Shown: positions 27,938 to 38,598 of the stretch, piece after piece | Layout: each line of letters starts with the position of its first letter | How positions within the stretch are numbered: position 1 is the stretch's first letter | Origin: Streptomyces sedi | Lineage (GTDB): Bacteria > Actinomycetota > Actinomycetes > Streptomycetales > Streptomycetaceae | NCBI RefSeq assembly: GCF_006335015.1 | Contig: NZ_VDGT01000021.1 | Coordinates: forward strand, 1 to 64,000 | Length of the DNA: 64,000 bases | Reading direction: 5' to 3' | The notes under the pieces: generated by a model | Told to the model about the DNA's origin: nothing | Database searches by the model: none | What the model saw: only the letters and a program-made list of their open reading frames with translations | Program-made: the position numbers and the translations under genes

Positions 27938-28045
27938 TCTTTCTATCACCGGACACCGACAGTCCCCGATGCGGTTGCGGTTCCGCGATACCCGTGACCG
28001 GCCCGCAATCAAAAGGAGGCGTCGACGCGACGCGAACGAACCGCT

Positions 28046-29912
<1,867 letters not shown>

Positions 29913-29920
<8 letters not shown>

Positions 29921-30830
29921 GGGAGTCGATGGTAGTCGCCCCGGCGGCGGGGCCCGTCGTCGCGCGGGCAGCGCGGCAGTGCCCCGAGGCGGCCAGCGCC
30001 TCGGCGACGGCCGCGGCGCCCTCCGCGCTCCCGGTCAGGAACGCGCAGCTGGGGCCCGACCCCGAGACCAGCCCCGCGAGCGCGCCCGCCGCCCTGCCGG
30101 TGGCCAGGGTCCCGGCGAGCGCGGGCCGCAGCGAGAGCGCGGCGGGCTGGAGGTCGTTGGCCAGCGCCGGCGCCAAGGCGGCGGCGTCACCGGCGGCCAA
30201 CGCGGCGAGCAGCGCCGGGTCCGGCTCGGGCGGCGGCACGTGCGCGTCGCCGCGCAGCCGGTCGCACTCGCGGTAGACGGCCGGCGTGGAGAGGCCGCCT
30301 TCGGCCAGCGCGAAGACCCAGTGGAAGACGCCGCCCACCGGCAGCTCGGTCAGCTTCTCGCCCCTGCCCCGACCCAACGCGGCGCCCCCGACCAGGCTGA
30401 ACGGCACGTCGGAACCCAACTCGGCGCAGATCGCCAACAGTTCGTCGCGCGGCGTGGCGGTGCCCCAGAGCCGGTCGCAGGCCAGCAGCGCGCCGGCCGC
30501 GTCGGCGCTTCCGCCGGCCATGCCGCCGGCCACCGGGATGTCCTTGACGATGTCCAGCCGGACGCGCGGCGCGAGGCCGTGGTGCTCGGCCAGCAGCCTG
30601 GCCGCGCGCACCGCCAGGTTGCGGTCGTCCGTCGGCACCTGGTCGCTGCCGGGGCCGACACAGCCGACCGAGAGCTCCTCGGCCTCGGTCGCGGTGACCA
30701 GGTCGTGCAGGGCGACGGCGAGAAAGACGTTGGCCAGGTCGTGGAAGCCGTCCGCGCGCGGCGGGCCCACGGTCAACTGCACGTTGACCTTGGCTGGCAC
30801 GCGGACGGTGACGGAGGGCGCGGCGGTCAT
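29913..30830 (-). CDS. ispE: 4-diphosphocytidyl-2-C-methyl-D-erythritol kinase
   Basis: 305 residues. GHMP kinase of the MEP isoprenoid pathway: VRVPAKVNVQLTVGPPRADGFHDLANVF, ATP loop VAGGMAGGSADAAGALL, GSDVPFSLVGGAALGRGRGE and C-terminal LVSGSGPSCAFL. ATG at 30830, 59 bp after rsmA. The tatD-rsmA-ispE order is conserved across actinobacteria, including M. tuberculosis. Confidence 0.96.
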
Positions 30831-30889
30831 GAGGGTTTCCCTGGGCGTCGGCGGGCGGTACGGGCGACGGCTGCGGTGCCGGCTGCGGG

Positions 30890-31840
30890 TCAGCCGGCCG
30901 GTGGCGGCGGGCGGTGCTCGGCCAGCCTGGCGTAGTCGGCGACGGTCAACGACTCGCCCCGTGCCGCGGGGTCCACGCCGGCGGCGCGGCAGGCGGCCTC
31001 GGCGGCGGCCGGCGAGCCGGCCCAGCCGGCGAGCGCGGCGCGCAGCGTCTTGCGGCGCTGCGCGAAGGCCGCGTCCACCACGGCGAAGACCTCCTCGCGG
31101 CCGGCGGTGGACGACGGCGGCTCGCGGCGGGCCAGTGCCACAAGCCCCGAGTCCACCCGGGGCGCCGGCCAGAAGACGGTGCGGCCGATCGCGCCGGCCC
31201 TGCGGGCCTCCGCGTACCAGGCGGTCTTCACCGACGGCACCCCGTAGACCTTCGACCCCGGCGGCGCGCACAGCCGGTCGGCGACCTCGGACTGCACCAT
31301 CACCAGCCCGCGCTCCAGGCTCGGGAACGTGGCCAGCAGATGCAGCAGCACGGGAACGGCCACGTTGTACGGCAGGTTGGCCACCAGCGCGGCGGGCGGC
31401 GTGCCCGGCAGCTCGGTCACGTCCAACGCGTCGGCGTGGACCAGCTGGAAGCGGTCCACGCGCTCGGGCAGCCGGGCGGCGACCGTGGCGGGCAGGGCGG
31501 CGGCCAGGGTGTCGTCGATCTCGACGGCGACCACCCGGTCGGCGACCGACAGCAGCGCCAACGTCAACGAGCCGAGCCCGGGACCGATCTCCAGCACCGT
31601 GTCACCCGCGTCCACGGCGGCGGCACGGACGATCCGGCGCACCGTGTTGGCGTCGATCACGAAGTTCTGCCCGCGCTGCTTGCTGGGGCGCACGCCGAGC
31701 GCGCCGGCCAGCTCGCGCACCTCCGCCGGGCCGAGCAGCGCCGTCGGCTCGCCGCTCACGCCGCTCGTGCCGCTCACGCCGCTTCGGCCGCTCACGCCGC
31801 TCGTGCCGCTCGTGCCGCTCGTGCCGCTTCGGCCGCTCAT
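30890..31840 (-). CDS. rsmA: 16S rRNA (A1518/A1519) dimethyltransferase with N-terminal SGx repeat tail
   Basis: 316 residues. KsgA-family: QRGQNFVIDANTVRRIVRA, SAM motif VLEIGPGLGSLTLALL, VAVEIDDTLAAAL, catalytic NLPYNVAVPVLLHLL, and RKTLRAALAGW near the C-terminus. It dimethylates two adjacent adenines near the 3' end of 16S rRNA. Residues 2-31 are ten Ser-Gly-x triplets (x = R, T, V, E) encoded by 9-bp repeats, unlike normal KsgA starts. The ATG at 31840 overlaps the tatD stop (ATGA). Initiation inside or after the repeat is not excluded, but no in-frame ATG with a good ribosome binding site is seen there. Confidence 0.95.
   Translation of the reverse strand: MSGRSGTSGTSGTSGVSGRSGVSGTSGVSGEPTALLGPAEVRELAGALGVRPSKQRGQNFVIDANTVRRIVRAAAVDAGDTVLEIGPGLGSLTLALLSVADRVVAVEIDDTLAAALPATVAARLPERVDRFQLVHADALDVTELPGTPPAALVANLPYNVAVPVLLHLLATFPSLERGLVMVQSEVADRLCAPPGSKVYGVPSVKTAWYAEARRAGAIGRTVFWPAPRVDSGLVALARREPPSSTAGREEVFAVVDAAFAQRRKTLRAALAGWAGSPAAAEAACRAAGVDPAARGESLTVADYARLAEHRPPPPAG
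31750..31838. repeat. 9-bp tandem repeats encoding Ser-Gly-x at the rsmA start
   Basis: About ten 9-bp units of the form GCCGCT(C/T)(G/A/T)(T/C/G), read on the minus strand as Ser-Gly-Arg/Thr/Val/Glu codons, directly after the rsmA ATG. Copy number could vary by slippage. Confidence 0.85.
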
Positions 31841-32688
31841 CCGAAGACCCGCTCGGTGTTGGCGGCGACGTGCCGGCCGAGCTCGGCCTCGTCCATCCCC
31901 TTCACCTCGGCCATCGCGCGCAGCGTCACCGGGATCAGATAGGGCGCGTTGGGCCGGCCGCGGAACGGCGCCGGCGTGAGGAACGGGGCGTCCGTCTCGA
32001 CCAGCAGCAGCTCGGGCGGCGCCACGGCGAGGGCGTCGCGCAGGGGTTGGGCGCTGCGGAAGGTGACGTTGCCGGCGAACGACAGGAAGTACCCCTCGTC
32101 GGCGCAGACCTCGGCCATCGCCGCGTCGCCGGAGTAGCAGTGGAAGACGGTGCGCCGGGGCGCGCCCTCCTCCTTCAACAGGCGCAACACGTCGGCGTGC
32201 GCCTCCCGGTCGTGGATCACCAGCGCCTTGTCCAGCTCCTTCGCCAGCCGCAGATGGGCGCGGAACGAACGCCGCTGCGCGGCCACCCCCTCCTCGCCGG
32301 TCCTGTAGTAGTCGAGACCCGTCTCGCCGATCGCCCTGACATGCGGCGACGCGGCCAGCTCCGCGATCTCGGCGAGCGCGGCGTCCAACGCGGCCGGGCC
32401 CTCCTCGGCCTCGATGCGCGGGGCCTCGTTGGGGTGCAGCGCGACGGCGGCCCAGATCGCGTCGGGGTGCTCGGCGGCGACCTTCACCGCCCAGTGGGCG
32501 CGGGCCACGTCGCAGCCGATCTGCACCACGCGCGGCACCCCGACGGCGGCGGCCTTCTCCAGCGCCTCCTCGACCGTGCCCGACTGCATGTCGAGATGGG
32601 TGTGCGCGTCGGCGACCGGCACGGCCAGCGGCTCGGGAAGCGGCGGCGGCACATGCTCGGCGGCCTTCGCCTTGGCGGACTTGGGCAT
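31837..32688 (-). CDS. tatD: TatD-family metal-dependent DNase
   Basis: 283 residues. TIM-barrel hydrolase with the metal ligands DAHTHLD, GETGLDYY, VIHDREAH, FHCYSG and VETDAPFL. TatD enzymes are 3'-5' exonucleases; a tRNA or RNA role is possible. ATG at 32688. First gene of the tatD-rsmA-ispE-ABC-F transcription unit; its stop overlaps the rsmA start. In most actinobacteria a resuscitation-promoting factor gene separates tatD and rsmA; it is absent here. Confidence 0.95.
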   Translation of the reverse strand: MPKSAKAKAAEHVPPPLPEPLAVPVADAHTHLDMQSGTVEEALEKAAAVGVPRVVQIGCDVARAHWAVKVAAEHPDAIWAAVALHPNEAPRIEAEEGPAALDAALAEIAELAASPHVRAIGETGLDYYRTGEEGVAAQRRSFRAHLRLAKELDKALVIHDREAHADVLRLLKEEGAPRRTVFHCYSGDAAMAEVCADEGYFLSFAGNVTFRSAQPLRDALAVAPPELLLVETDAPFLTPAPFRGRPNAPYLIPVTLRAMAEVKGMDEAELGRHVAANTERVFG

Positions 32689-32719
32689 GGCCCGATCCTA
32701 CGGGCGCGGGTGCCTCCGG

Positions 32720-33015
32720 CGGTCCGCGGGCGACAACCCACCCGGACACGACCGGTAAGTGGTCGGCCTCACCCCGGCAGCCGGTTACCCGCGCAGTTCC
32801 CCGCGCCCCTGGGTACACCGTGGCGAAGGCCCACGGCCAAGCCACCACGACTCGCGGGCGACAACCCACCCGGACACGACCGGTAAGTGGTCGGCCTCAC
32901 CCCGGCGGCCGGTCACCCGCGCCCCTGGGCACACCGCGGCGAAGGCCCACGGCCAAGCCACCACGACTCGCGGGCGACAACCCACCGGGACACCGCAGGC
33001 GAGTGGTCGGCCCAC
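32720..33015. repeat. Three tandem copies (128/116-bp) of a related GC-rich repeat
   Basis: Copies begin with GCGGGCGACAACCCACC at 32726, 32854 and 32970. Unit: GACAACCCACC, GACACGACCGGTAAGTGGTCGG, CACCCCGGC, the arm GCGCAGTTCCCCGCGCCCC, then GGCGAAGGCCCACGGCCAAGCCACCACGACTC-type words. Copy 2 lacks 12 bases of the arm, which explains the shorter period. It fills the 335-bp space between rsmI (3' end) and tatD (5' end) and shares GACAACCCACC and the GTTCCCCGCGCCCC arm with the 20.5-kb array. I see no gene in it. Confidence 0.85.
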
Positions 33016-33023
33016 CCCGGCGG

Positions 33024-33872
33024 TCAGCCCTTGGCCGCCACCACCGCGTCGAAGACGATCCGCTTCGGTACGCCGGCCTCCCTGGCCACCTCCGCGATGG
33101 CCTCCTTGCGGCGCTGCCCCGCCGCCTCCCTCGCGGCGACCCGTTCCGCAAGCTCGGCCGGCTCGGCCGACGGCCGAGCCGGCTCCGCGCCGGCGACCAC
33201 CACCGTGATCTCGCCGCGCACGCCGGGCTCCGCCCAGCGCGCCAGCTCCTCCAGGGGGCCGCGCCGCACCTCCTCGTATGTCTTGGTCAGCTCGCGGCAG
33301 ACCGCCGCGTTCCGCTCCGCGCCCAGCGCCTCGGCCATCGCGGTCAGCGAGGCGGCCAGCCGGTGCGGGGACTCGAAGAAGACCAGGGTGCGGCGTTCGT
33401 CCGCCAGCTCCCGCAGCCGCGCCGCCCGTTCGCCCGGCTTGCGCGGCGGGAACCCCTCGAAGCAGAAGCGGTCCACCGGCAGCCCCGAGACGGCCAGCGC
33501 CGTCAGCACGGCCGAGGGCCCGGGCACCGCCGTCACCCGCACCCCGCGTTCCACGGCGGCGGCGACCAGCCGGTAGCCCGGGTCGGAGACCGACGGCATC
33601 CCGGCGTCGGTGACCAGCAGCACCCGTGCGCCGCCGGCGAGTTCGTCGGCCAGTTCGGGGGTGCGCGCGGCCTCGTTGCCCTCGAAGTAGGAGACCACCC
33701 GGCCGCCGACCGTCACCCCCAGCGTCGAGGCGAGCCGCCGCAGCCGGCGGGTGTCCTCCGCCGCCACCACGTCGGCCTCCGCCAACTCGGCCGCCAACCG
33801 GGGTGGGGCGTCGCCCGCCTCGCCGATCGGGGTGCCGGCCAGTACCAGAACGCCCTCATCCGTGCCCGTCAC
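33024..33872 (-). CDS. rsmI: 16S rRNA (cytidine1402-2'-O)-methyltransferase
   Basis: 282 residues. Tetrapyrrole-methylase fold: LVLAGTPIGEAGDAPPRL, DVVAAEDTRRLRRL, VTDAGMPSVSDPGYRLV, VPGPSAVLTALAVSGLP, FEGFPPRKPGERAARL, FFESPHRLAASL. It 2'-O-methylates C1402 of 16S rRNA. The GTG at 33872 is chosen because GAGG lies 8-9 bases upstream; an ATG at 33890 would add MGEDGG. Divergent from pmt with 60 bp between. Confidence 0.95.
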   Translation of the reverse strand: MTGTDEGVLVLAGTPIGEAGDAPPRLAAELAEADVVAAEDTRRLRRLASTLGVTVGGRVVSYFEGNEAARTPELADELAGGARVLLVTDAGMPSVSDPGYRLVAAAVERGVRVTAVPGPSAVLTALAVSGLPVDRFCFEGFPPRKPGERAARLRELADERRTLVFFESPHRLAASLTAMAEALGAERNAAVCRELTKTYEEVRRGPLEELARWAEPGVRGEITVVVAGAEPARPSAEPAELAERVAAREAAGQRRKEAIAEVAREAGVPKRIVFDAVVAAKG

Positions 33873-33932
33873 GCCCCCATCCTCACCCATCCGCCGAGGG
33901 CCGCCGGTCACCGGATGCCAAGATGGCCCGTG

Positions 33933-35666
33933 ATGAGCAGCCAGACCGTCACCGACGCACCGCCGGATCGACCGGAGCACCCCACCGGCTGGGCCGGTCG
34001 GCTGCGCGCCTTCGGTTATCTGCCGTCCCGCGCTGCCGACCTGCGGGAACGTCTGGTGCCCGGCTATCCGGAGCCGGGCAGCTGGATGTGGCGCTACCTC
34101 GGCTTCTCCGCCTCCGCCGCCGCGCGGCTGGCCAGGGCGATGGCCTGGGGCGGCCCGCTGCTGGTCGCGCTTCTCGCGGGCGTGCTGCGCTTCGTGAACC
34201 TCGGCTCCCCGGACGCCGTGATATTCGACGAGACGTACTACGCCAAGGACGCCTGGTCGCTGCTCCACCACGGCTACGAGACGGACTGGTCGGACAAGGC
34301 GGACGAGCAGATCATCGACGGCGCGACGCCGCTCGGCGACACGGCCTCCTACGTGGTGCACCCGCCGGCCGGGAAGTGGGCCATCGCCGTCGGCGAGTGG
34401 TTCTTCGGGCTGACGCCGTTCGGCTGGCGGTTCGTGGTCGCGCTCCTCGGCACGCTCTCCGTGCTGATGGTCTGCCGCATCGGCCGCCGGCTCTTCCGCT
34501 CCACGGCGCTCGGCTGCCTGGCCGGGCTGCTGCTGGCCGTCGACGGGCTGCACTTCGTGATGAGCCGCACCGCGCTGCTCGATCTGGTGCTGATGTTCTG
34601 GCTGTTGGCGGCGTTCGGCTGTCTGCTGATCGACCGCGACGCGGCCAGGGCGCGGCTGGCCGCCGCGTTGCCCACCGGGTCCGACGGGCTGCTGCGTTCG
34701 GATCCGTCGGTCGCCGAACGCCTCGGCCTCGGGCTGCGCCCGTGGCGGCTGGCCGCCGGGGTCTGCCTGGGGCTGGCCTGCGCCACGAAGTGGAACGGGC
34801 TCTATGTCCTCGCCGCCTTCGGCCTGATGGCGGTGTTGTGGGACCTGGGCGCGCGCCGCTCGGCCGGCGCGCGCGCCCCCTTCCGCACGGTGCTGCGCAG
34901 GGACGCGTTCCCGGCGTTCACCTCGCTGGTGCCGGTGGCGCTGGTGACCTATCTGGTCTCCTGGGTCGGCTGGTTCGCCACCTCGGGCGGCTACTACCGG
35001 AACTGGCACAACGAGGCCGGCGCCGACAGCTCCTGGTCCTGGGTTCCGGGGCCGTTGCGCTCGCTCTGGCACTACACCTTCGAGGTCTACGACTTCCATG
35101 TGGCGCTGACGTCGAGCCATCCCTACGAGTCCAACCCGTTCAGCTGGCTGGTCGCCGCCCGGCCCGTCACCTACTACTACGTCTCGGCCGACCACGGACA
35201 GCCGCTGGTGGAGAGCGACCCGGAGTCCCCGGTCTGCGGCTCAGGGGGCGGCTGCGTCCGCGAGGTGCTGGCGCTGGGGACGCCGCTGCTGTGGTGGACG
35301 GCGTGCGTGGCGCTGGCGTACGCGCTCTGGCGCTGGCTGCTGCGCCGCGACTGGCGCGCGGGCGCGCTGCTCTGCGGGGTGGCCGCCGGCTATCTGCCGT
35401 GGCTGCTCTACCAGGAGCGCACCATCTTCTACTTCTACGCGGTGGTGCTGAGCCCGTTCCTCTGTCTGGCGGTCGCCCTCCTCGTCGGCGCCCTCCTCGG
35501 CCCCCCGGGCAGCTCGGAACGGCGCCGGGTGATCGGCATCGTGACGGTGGGCGTGCTGGTGCTGCTGATCGTGTGGAACTTCATCTACTTCTATCCGATC
35601 TACACCGGCGAGGAGATCACCCGCGAGGGCTGGCGCGCGCGGATGTGGCTGCCGACCTGGATATAG
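33933..35666 (+). CDS. pmt: Polyprenol-phosphate-mannose protein O-mannosyltransferase
   Basis: 577 residues, about ten membrane segments. GT39-family: DEXXY-type catalytic loop in VIFDETYYAKDAWSLL, HPPAGKWAIAVGEWFFG, GLHFVMSRTALLDLVLMFW, CATKWNGLYVLAAFGL, YESNPFSWLVAARPV and YQERTIFYFYAVVLSPFLCL. It transfers mannose from polyprenol phosphate to exported proteins. Actinobacterial Pmt works with Sec export and with the mannose-lipid synthase Ppm, not encoded here. ATG at 33933, immediately after an in-frame GTG at 33930. Confidence 0.94.
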   Translation: MSSQTVTDAPPDRPEHPTGWAGRLRAFGYLPSRAADLRERLVPGYPEPGSWMWRYLGFSASAAARLARAMAWGGPLLVALLAGVLRFVNLGSPDAVIFDETYYAKDAWSLLHHGYETDWSDKADEQIIDGATPLGDTASYVVHPPAGKWAIAVGEWFFGLTPFGWRFVVALLGTLSVLMVCRIGRRLFRSTALGCLAGLLLAVDGLHFVMSRTALLDLVLMFWLLAAFGCLLIDRDAARARLAAALPTGSDGLLRSDPSVAERLGLGLRPWRLAAGVCLGLACATKWNGLYVLAAFGLMAVLWDLGARRSAGARAPFRTVLRRDAFPAFTSLVPVALVTYLVSWVGWFATSGGYYRNWHNEAGADSSWSWVPGPLRSLWHYTFEVYDFHVALTSSHPYESNPFSWLVAARPVTYYYVSADHGQPLVESDPESPVCGSGGGCVREVLALGTPLLWWTACVALAYALWRWLLRRDWRAGALLCGVAAGYLPWLLYQERTIFYFYAVVLSPFLCLAVALLVGALLGPPGSSERRRVIGIVTVGVLVLLIVWNFIYFYPIYTGEEITREGWRARMWLPTWI

Positions 35667-35680
35667 CGCCGGGCCCGGGT

Positions 35681-35818
35681 TCACTCCGCGCAGAGGGCGC
35701 GGTCGACGAGGTCGGCCACGGCGGTGACGCCGACGGCGCCGGCCCGGTGGACGGCTTCGGCGGCGCGGTCTCGTGCGGTCAGTCTCGCCGTCCCGGGGCG
35801 GCGCCCACCATCCGGCCG
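35681..35818 (-). pseudogene. Possible 3' remnant of a lost gene
   Basis: In the 306-bp space after pmt, the minus strand encodes about 45 residues with coding-like third-position G+C and helical character, ending ARDRAAEAVHRAGAVGVTAVADLVDRALCAE before a TGA at 35681. No start with a ribosome binding site precedes it and the upstream codons degrade. It reads like the C-terminus of a decayed gene; I do not recognise the family. A chance open frame is possible. Confidence 0.3.
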
Positions 35819-35972
35819 TCCGCAGTCGTTCGGTGGGGTTGACCCGAACTGCCCGCCGCCGCATGGGTGTTGGCGCCGGGGGTGTGGACGGAACGAGCCG
35901 TGTGCGGGAGAGTGACGGCGGCATTTCGGTAATGCCCACGACAACCCTGGTCCCCGGAGTGAGGAAACGCCC

Positions 35973-36725
35973 ATGCAGCGGTCACGGCTCGTCCCCGTCT
36001 CGTCCGCGGCCCTGCTGGCCCTGGTGACCGCCGGGCTCGGCGCGGCCCCCGCGACCGCGAACGCGGGCGCCGACGGAGGCGCGACCGTCGCCGCCGACTG
36101 GGAGGGGCACAGCCTCAGGATCGTCTACGAGGGCGGGCCGGGCGCCAACGACCTGCATGTCTTCTCGATGGACACCGGCGACGAGGTGCGCCGCGTCGGC
36201 TTCACCGACGCCGTGCCGATCGCGGCGGGCGAGCACTGCACGCACCCGGAGCCGGACAACGACCTGTTCGTGGCCTGCGAGTTGCCGGTGGGCGACGCCC
36301 GCGCCGACGACGTCAGGGTGCTGCTCGGGGACGGCGATGACGGGATCGTGGCCAGCGAGCCCGCGGTCACGGTGGTGCGCGGCGGCGCCGGCGACGACGA
36401 ACTGCACGCGCACACCGCCGAGTTGGTCTTCGGCGACGAGGGCAACGACATGCTGATGGGCGTCGGCGCGCTCTTCGGTGGCGAGGGCGACGACCACCTG
36501 ATGGGGCAGCCCATCGACGAGGTCTTCCACGGCGGTCCCGGCGACGACATGATCGAGGGCTGGGACGGCGACGACATCGTCTACGGCGGGACGGGCGACG
36601 ACCACATCTCGGGCGGCGAGGGCGACGATGTGCTCTTCGGCGGCCCGGGGGACGACCACATCACCGGCGACGGCGGCGACGACCTGATCGTCGGCTGGCC
36701 CGGCGACGACCACATCGAGCAGTGA
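35973..36725 (+). CDS. Secreted RTX-type calcium-binding repeat protein
   Basis: 250 residues. Sec signal peptide of about 30 residues (LVPVSSAALLALVTAGLG, APATANA). A beta-like region of about 100 residues follows, then from about residue 130 at least six Gly-Asp-rich nonapeptide-like repeats (GGAGDDELHA, GGEGDDHLMG, GGPGDDMIEG, GGTGDDHISG, GGPGDDHITG), the Ca2+-binding beta-roll pattern of RTX proteins. Type I secretion genes are absent, so Sec export is expected. Enzyme domains are not seen; a structural or Ca-binding surface protein is likely. ATG at 35973. Confidence 0.88.
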   Translation: MQRSRLVPVSSAALLALVTAGLGAAPATANAGADGGATVAADWEGHSLRIVYEGGPGANDLHVFSMDTGDEVRRVGFTDAVPIAAGEHCTHPEPDNDLFVACELPVGDARADDVRVLLGDGDDGIVASEPAVTVVRGGAGDDELHAHTAELVFGDEGNDMLMGVGALFGGEGDDHLMGQPIDEVFHGGPGDDMIEGWDGDDIVYGGTGDDHISGGEGDDVLFGGPGDDHITGDGGDDLIVGWPGDDHIEQ

Positions 36726-36926
36726 GGGCGCGCGGCGCGGCGCGAAGGACACGGCCAGGACACGTCCCCGCATAGGCGTGATCTCACGGGCCTCATCCGG
36801 TCGGGCTAACGGCGGGTAGCCGGTAGGCTGCGGGGAGCGGATGACATGGGTGGTGTCCGCGCAGGTGGTACGGCGTGCGGCGCCGTTTGACCCGGGCGTC
36901 GAGGCGCGCGAGGGGGCAGGTTCGGG

Positions 36927-38567
36927 ATGGACAGGAAACAACGGTTCGCGGTGCTCGGCGGCGTCTGTGTCACCGTCGCGACACTGGCCGGTTTCGGGGC
37001 CTACAGCCTTCTCAACAACGACGAGGGCGACGGCGGTTCGGACACGGTCGCGGAGCGCGACGACGACAAGCCGTCCGAGGAGGTCCCCTCGGGCCCGCCG
37101 ACCGAGGAGGAGACCACCGAGACCGCGGGCGCCTTCCTGACCGCCTGGGCGGACGGCGACACCGAGGCCGCGGCCGAGCTGACCGACGACCCGGAGGCGG
37201 CGCTCGCCGCGTTGGCCGTGCTGACGGAGAACGACGCGGTCGGCGCGCTGGCGCTGGAGCCGGGGGCGGTGGACGACACCGCCGTCGCCTACGAGGTGGC
37301 CTACGAGGTCACCCACGACGAGCAGGTCCAGGAGCTGGGCTACGCCTCCGAGTTGGCCGTGGTGCGGGACGAGGAGAGCGGGGAGGTCCTGGTCGACTGG
37401 GCCCCGGCCGTGGTGCATCCGCTGTTGACCGAGGGCCAGTCCCTCCAGATCGGCCCGCGCGGCGAGTTGCCGCCGGTCGAGGTGCTGGCCGAGGACGGCA
37501 GCGAGTTGACCGCCGAGGAGTACCCCGGCCTGGTCCCGGTGCTCAACGAGATGCGCGAACGGTACGCGGAGGAGTCCGGCGGCGACGCCGGCAGCGCCGT
37601 GGTCATCGCCGACGCCGAGGGCGAAGCGGTGGAGACGCTGCTCGAACTGGCCGAACCGGTCGCCGGGCAGGTGCCGACCACGCTGGACCCCGCGCTCCAG
37701 CAGGCGGCCGAGGCCGCCGTCGCGGACACCGGTCAGGGCTCCGTGGTCGCGATCCAGCCGAGCACGGGCGCAATCCGCGCGATCGCCAACGCCGAGCCGG
37801 ACGGCACGGACATAGCGCTGGAGGGCAGCTACGCCCCCGGCTCCACGTTCAAGATCGTGACGGCCTCGCTGCTGCTGGAGCAGGGGCTGGCCGACCCGGG
37901 CGCCAAGCACCCGTGTCCGAAGTTCTTCGAGCACGGCGGCTGGGAGTTCCAGAACCTCGACGAGTTCGAGATCGAGAACGGCACCTTCGCCGACAGCTTC
38001 GCCCGTTCCTGCAACACCGCGTTCATCAGCCAGGCACCCGAGCTGGCTGACGACGACCTGGGCGCGCACGCGCGGAACCACTTCGGCCTCGGCCTGGAGT
38101 GGCAGACCGGCGCCACCACGATGGACGGCCGGGTGCCGGTGGAGCAGCAGGCGCAGATGGCGGCCCAGCTGATCGGCCAGGGCGCGGTGCGGATGAACCC
38201 GCTGACCATGGCGTCCGTCTCGGCGACCGTGAAGAACGGCGCGTTCGCCCAGCCGCACCTGGTGCCGGCGGACTTCGCCGAGCTGGAACTGGCTACCACC
38301 GACGGCCCGTTGCCCCACGCCGACCAGCTGCGCGCCCTGATGAACCGGACGGCGACCAACGGCACGGCCGCCGAGGCGATGGCCGGGCTGAGCGGCGACA
38401 TCGGCGGCAAGACCGGCTCGGCCGAGGTGGACGGCCAGGAGAAGCCCAACGCCTGGTTCACCGCCTACCGCGACGACCTGGCGGCGGCGGCCGTGGTGCC
38501 GAACTCGGGCCACGGCGGCGAGTTCGCCGGCCCGGTGGTGGCCGAGGTGCTGGCCGCGGCGCCCTGA
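36927..38567 (+). CDS. Class B penicillin-binding protein (MecA-N/transpeptidase)
   Basis: 546 residues. N-terminal membrane anchor (about 8-28), acidic linker, an NTF2-like MecA-N domain (about 65-170) and a transpeptidase domain with STFK (Ser306-Lys309), SCN (361-363) and KTG (495-497). It cross-links peptidoglycan outside the membrane. The central dimerisation domain is short compared with division PBPs, so this is one of the extra PBPs of Streptomyces, perhaps sporulation- or stress-linked. ATG at 36927 follows GGGCAGGTTCGGG. Convergent with the next gene. Confidence 0.93.
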   Translation: MDRKQRFAVLGGVCVTVATLAGFGAYSLLNNDEGDGGSDTVAERDDDKPSEEVPSGPPTEEETTETAGAFLTAWADGDTEAAAELTDDPEAALAALAVLTENDAVGALALEPGAVDDTAVAYEVAYEVTHDEQVQELGYASELAVVRDEESGEVLVDWAPAVVHPLLTEGQSLQIGPRGELPPVEVLAEDGSELTAEEYPGLVPVLNEMRERYAEESGGDAGSAVVIADAEGEAVETLLELAEPVAGQVPTTLDPALQQAAEAAVADTGQGSVVAIQPSTGAIRAIANAEPDGTDIALEGSYAPGSTFKIVTASLLLEQGLADPGAKHPCPKFFEHGGWEFQNLDEFEIENGTFADSFARSCNTAFISQAPELADDDLGAHARNHFGLGLEWQTGATTMDGRVPVEQQAQMAAQLIGQGAVRMNPLTMASVSATVKNGAFAQPHLVPADFAELELATTDGPLPHADQLRALMNRTATNGTAAEAMAGLSGDIGGKTGSAEVDGQEKPNAWFTAYRDDLAAAAVVPNSGHGGEFAGPVVAEVLAAAP

Positions 38568-38598
38568 TCCGTAGCCGGAAGCCGCCCCGCCCGCCGGG

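Noticed and set aside
32726..33000. Regularly spaced repeats that could look like a CRISPR array
   Set aside because: Spacers between repeat words are themselves conserved between copies and no cas gene is near; this is a tandem duplication.
36360..36720. Short DNA repeats at the 3' end of the RTX-like gene as a separate repeat element
   Set aside because: They are in-frame codons of Gly-Asp calcium-binding repeats and need no other explanation.
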